From the NCBI GenBank assembly GCA_902462295.1, contig CABQAZ010000021.1:1-25369 (forward strand): 25,369 nt of DNA. Reading direction: 5' to 3'. Positions 23,787 through 25,369 of this stretch are shown in pieces. Below the pieces are notes generated by a model that was not told where the DNA came from, ran no database searches, and worked only from the letters and a program-made list of their open reading frames with translations. The translations under genes and the position numbers were made by a program. This DNA is from an uncultured Clostridium sp. Lineage in GTDB: Bacteria > Bacillota > Clostridia > TANB77 > CAG-508. Position 1 is the stretch's first letter, and each line of letters opens with the position of its first letter.

Positions 23787-24257
23787 ATGGAATTAACAAA
23801 AAATATATTTTTTAACACTGACAAACTAGTTGAAAATAGTAAAGTAAAAATTTCATATACAGGAACACTTTTTCAAAACTCATCTGAAGAAGTATTTTTT
23901 CATTATGGATTTGGATGTAATTGGGATTGTGTAAAAGATATAAAAATGGAAAAAACAGAACTAGGTTTCCAAACAGAAGTCGAGCTTTGCAGTTGTGAAA
24001 CATTTAATTTTTGTTTCTTTAACGAAAAAGGAGAATGGGACAATAACTGTGGAAACAATTATATATTCCCTATAGAAAAATCAGTTGAACTAGTCGTTTT
24101 AGAAGACGAACCAGTTTCTTTAGGTCATGCAAGAAAATTAAGAAAATCATATATCTGGAGCAAAAAATTACGTTTAGCCGTATATAAAATTATCACATAC
24201 TTGCCAAAACTAATATCTGGAAATTACAAAAAAAAAGCATCAGACAATAATAACTAA
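23787..24257 (+). CDS. Small cytoplasmic carbohydrate-binding (CBM25-like) protein
   Basis: The 156-residue protein lacks a signal peptide or membrane helix. Residues about 12-97 match the CBM25-type starch-binding module: VFFHYGFGCNW (36-46), a GFQTEVEL strand, FNFCFFNEKGEWDNNCGNNY (73-92). W46 and W84 are the expected glucan-stacking residues and the WDNN-x-x-x-NY motif is typical. The remaining about 55 residues form a basic, helical tail (ARKLRKSYIWSKKLRLAVYK) of unknown role, possibly protein or membrane contact. The start is set by AAGGAG (23773-23778), 8 nt upstream. No catalytic domain is present. An intracellular starch-type module suggests glycogen binding or targeting of a partner to glycogen (inference). 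It is monocistronic, divergent from the VanW operon, and ends in a repeat-derived hairpin. Confidence 0.75.
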   Translation: MELTKNIFFNTDKLVENSKVKISYTGTLFQNSSEEVFFHYGFGCNWDCVKDIKMEKTELGFQTEVELCSCETFNFCFFNEKGEWDNNCGNNYIFPIEKSVELVVLEDEPVSLGHARKLRKSYIWSKKLRLAVYKIITYLPKLISGNYKKKASDNNN

Positions 24258-24264
24258 TAAAAAC

Positions 24265-24312
24265 TGCACCTTTGGGACCCGGTCCCAGAGGTGCAATTTT
24301 TATTTTTTGCAT
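24265..24312 (+). terminator. Repeat-derived terminator of the CBM25-like gene
   Basis: TGCACCTTTGGGACC (24265-24279) folds back on GGTCCCAGAGGTGCA (24281-24295) with one mismatch. It is followed by ATTTTTATTTTTT, giving a strong rho-independent terminator shape 8 nt after the stop codon. The hairpin is the left half of repeat copy C, so a repeat seems to serve as the terminator. Confidence 0.65.
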
Positions 24313-24353
24313 ATCTGGAATTGTAACCTCTGGGACCGGGTATTTTCGGTGCA
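24265..24353. repeat. Structured repeat, copy C (class II)
   Basis: Two architectures compete. One is the local left hairpin (24265-24295). The other is a full-length fold: outer stem TGCACC/GGTGCA (24265-24270 with 24348-24353), a symmetric 6x6 internal loop, then a perfect 16-bp stem ACCCGGTCCCAGAGGT (24277-24292) with ACCTCTGGGACCGGGT (24326-24341) and a 33-nt loop. Its right part equals the left arm of class I copies, so the classes are related but rearranged. It ends 5 nt before the stop of the SDR gene. Confidence 0.85.
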
Positions 24354-24358
24354 AAAAA

Positions 24359-25069
24359 TCATATAACCCATCCTCCATTAATTGAAATAATTTGTCCAGT
24401 AACATATTCATTTTCTATAAGCCATTCAGCACAATTTGCTATATCTATTGTCTTGCCTATCTTTCCTAATGGAATCTCATCTTTTATATTTTCTAAATCA
24501 TCTTGTGTTAAATTTTTATTCATATCCGTATCTATAATTCCTGGTGCAATAGAATTAACTCTTATATTCGATGGTCCAAGCTCTTTAGCCAATGATTTTG
24601 TCATTCCATCAATTCCTGCTTTTGTTGCAGAATATAATGTTTCACACGATGCACCCACAAGACCCCATATTGATGAAATATTTATTATACAACCATTTTT
24701 ATTATGTATCATATTAGGTAAAACTTCTTGTGTAACACAAAATACTGAATATAAATTTATATTTATAATCTTATTCCAATCCTCATCAGTTATATCTGTA
24801 AACAACTTACTTTCTGCTATCCCAGCATTATTTATAAGCACATCAATTTTTCCATATTTTTCAAATACATCCTGTACCATTTTATGAACTTCTTCTCTTT
24901 TTGATACATCTGCTCTATATATTTTTATATTATTATTTTCATTTTGTAGACTTTGAGCTTCTACCTCCGATTTATTATAATTTGCTATTACTATATTTCC
25001 TTTTTGGGCAAGTCTTTTTGCTATTTCTCTTCCTATTCCCCTTGAAGCTCCTGTTATTAATATTACCAT
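24359..25069 (-). CDS. SDR family oxidoreductase (FabG-like)
   Basis: The 236-residue cytoplasmic protein is a classical short-chain dehydrogenase/reductase. It has the nucleotide loop TGASRGIG (6-13), NNAG (80-83), structural/catalytic N105, and the catalytic set S133, Y146 and K150 in NISSIWG and YSATK. The C-terminal VTGQIISINGGW is as in 3-oxoacyl-ACP reductases. It is slightly short for FabG (about 245), the same general length as the family. No fatty-acid synthesis genes adjoin it, so the substrate may equally be a sugar, steroid or other ketone. AGGAGG (25076-25081) lies 6 nt before the ATG. It lies downstream of the dockerin gene on the same strand but is separated by a terminator and repeat copy D, and its 3' end abuts copy C. 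No convincing promoter was found within 100 nt upstream, most of which is repeat. Confidence 0.9.
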   Translation of the reverse strand: MVILITGASRGIGREIAKRLAQKGNIVIANYNKSEVEAQSLQNENNNIKIYRADVSKREEVHKMVQDVFEKYGKIDVLINNAGIAESKLFTDITDEDWNKIININLYSVFCVTQEVLPNMIHNKNGCIINISSIWGLVGASCETLYSATKAGIDGMTKSLAKELGPSNIRVNSIAPGIIDTDMNKNLTQDDLENIKDEIPLGKIGKTIDIANCAEWLIENEYVTGQIISINGGWVI

Positions 25070-25095
25070 CTTTTTCCTCCTTTTAAAATTGCATT

Positions 25096-25191
25096 TGCAC
25101 CTTTGGAACCCGGTCCCAGAAGTGCAAAAATATAAAATTCACATCCAAAATTTCACTTTTGGGACTTCTGGGACCGGGTATTTTCGGTGCA
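25096..25191. repeat. Structured repeat, copy D (class II)
   Basis: It has the same plan as copy C. An outer TGCACC/GGTGCA stem (25096-25101 with 25186-25191) and a 6x6 internal loop lead to a perfect 16-bp stem, 25108-25123 with 25164-25179, and a 40-nt loop. The simple left hairpin is poorer than in copy C (three mismatches), while the long stem stays perfect through a compensated change (A25121-T25166 in place of G24290-C24328). It is in the 5' intergenic region of the SDR gene. Confidence 0.85.
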
Positions 25192-25208
25192 TTTATTTTA
25201 CATCATAT

Positions 25209-25238
25209 AAAAAAAAATAGCAAGATTTCTCTTGCTAT
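25209..25238 (-). terminator. Intrinsic terminator of the dockerin gene
   Basis: On the minus strand ATAGCAAGA and TCTTGCTAT form a 9-bp stem (25217-25238) with a 4-nt loop, followed by an unbroken T-run (25216 down to 25209). It lies 14 nt past the dockerin stop codon, so the SDR gene is not simply co-transcribed. Confidence 0.9.
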
Positions 25239-25252
25239 CTTCACTTTATTTA

Positions 25253-25369
25253 TTATTTAGAAGCGTATTTTTTTGCTATTGAAGCCAAATCAATTATATT
25301 TATCTTTCCATCAGCATTAACATCTATTGCTGTTTTTTCTATTTCTGATACATCTGTTATTTTTCCTGC
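25253..25369 (-). CDS. C-terminal end of a dockerin-bearing protein (partial)
   Basis: Only the last 38 residues are in the window; the 5' part lies beyond 25369. The segment DVNADGKINIIDLASIAKKY is a classic type I dockerin half-repeat: an EF-hand-like calcium loop (D-x-N-x-D-G-x-I-N-x-x-D) followed by a helix. The stop follows KKYASK, so this is the second, C-terminal calcium loop; the preceding TDVSEIEKTAID is the linking helix region. Dockerins bind cohesins to assemble cellulosome-like or other extracellular complexes, so the parent protein is probably secreted. No cohesin is recognised in this window, and what the rest of the protein does cannot be said. Confidence 0.8.
   Translation of the reverse strand, partial: AGKITDVSEIEKTAIDVNADGKINIIDLASIAKKYASK

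Noticed and set aside
24193..24411. Minus-strand open frame across repeat copy C
   Set aside because: It is created by the repeat and overlaps the ends of the CBM25-like and SDR genes; no RBS or domain.
24453..24887. Plus-strand 144-residue open frame
   Set aside because: It is antisense to the SDR gene, whose catalytic motifs are all intact.
11577..25191. CRISPR array made of the GGGACCGGG repeats
   Set aside because: The copies are single, kilobases apart and differ in architecture; there are no regularly spaced spacers and no cas genes.
24265..25191. Canonical integron attC sites
   Set aside because: The two-stem shape with an unpaired spacer is suggestive, but the outer boxes are TGCACC/GGTGCA rather than the AAC/GTT-bearing R boxes, and no integron integrase is seen.

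Overview
The window is AT-rich with short intergenic gaps, Shine-Dalgarno sites before nearly every gene and sigma-A type promoters. It carries very large secreted proteins with SdrD-B/Cna-B type Ig-like domains, a VanW/YoaR family protein and a dockerin. Together these suggest a low-GC Clostridia-type Firmicute, probably an animal gut or anaerobic biomass dweller (organism inferred from gene content only).

Layout. 1-1194: a single forward gene of unknown function with its own promoter, an RBS-sequestering leader and a bidirectional terminator. 1196-11347 (minus): a 3383-residue surface protein with its own promoter. 11517-13041: a membrane-tethered CapA/PgsA-type phosphoesterase-like gene, bracketed by two copies of a GC-rich palindromic repeat, one of which encodes its C-terminal 43 residues. 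13060-23636 (minus): an apparent operon of a VanW/YoaR membrane protein (first), a 1605-residue surface protein and a 1313-residue surface protein, with intergenic gaps of 23 and 4 nt. 23727-24353: a divergent small cytoplasmic CBM25-like protein ending in a repeat-derived hairpin. 24359-25069 (minus): an SDR oxidoreductase, also bracketed by two repeat copies. 25209-25369 (minus): terminator and C-terminal end of a dockerin-bearing protein cut by the window edge.

How it fits together. The 1605-aa and 1313-aa proteins are paralogous, in the same order, to the N-terminal and C-terminal parts of the 3383-aa protein. The giant therefore looks like a duplicated two-gene adhesin cassette whose genes became one reading frame. 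The junction still holds the membrane anchor of the first partner followed directly by the signal-peptide-like segment of the second. The surface proteins end in a Thr-Gly motif, a membrane segment and basic residues, like sortase substrates but without LPXTG. The 1313-aa protein has an N-terminal Cys/Gln layout resembling thioester adhesin domains. VanW/YoaR and CapA-like proteins are plausible cell-wall partners of this surface system.

The least explained element is a family of four structured repeats: copies A 11577-11675, B 12936-13040, C 24265-24353 and D 25096-25191. They come in two architectures. Each architecture brackets one gene in direct orientation, and C and D show a compensatory base-pair change.
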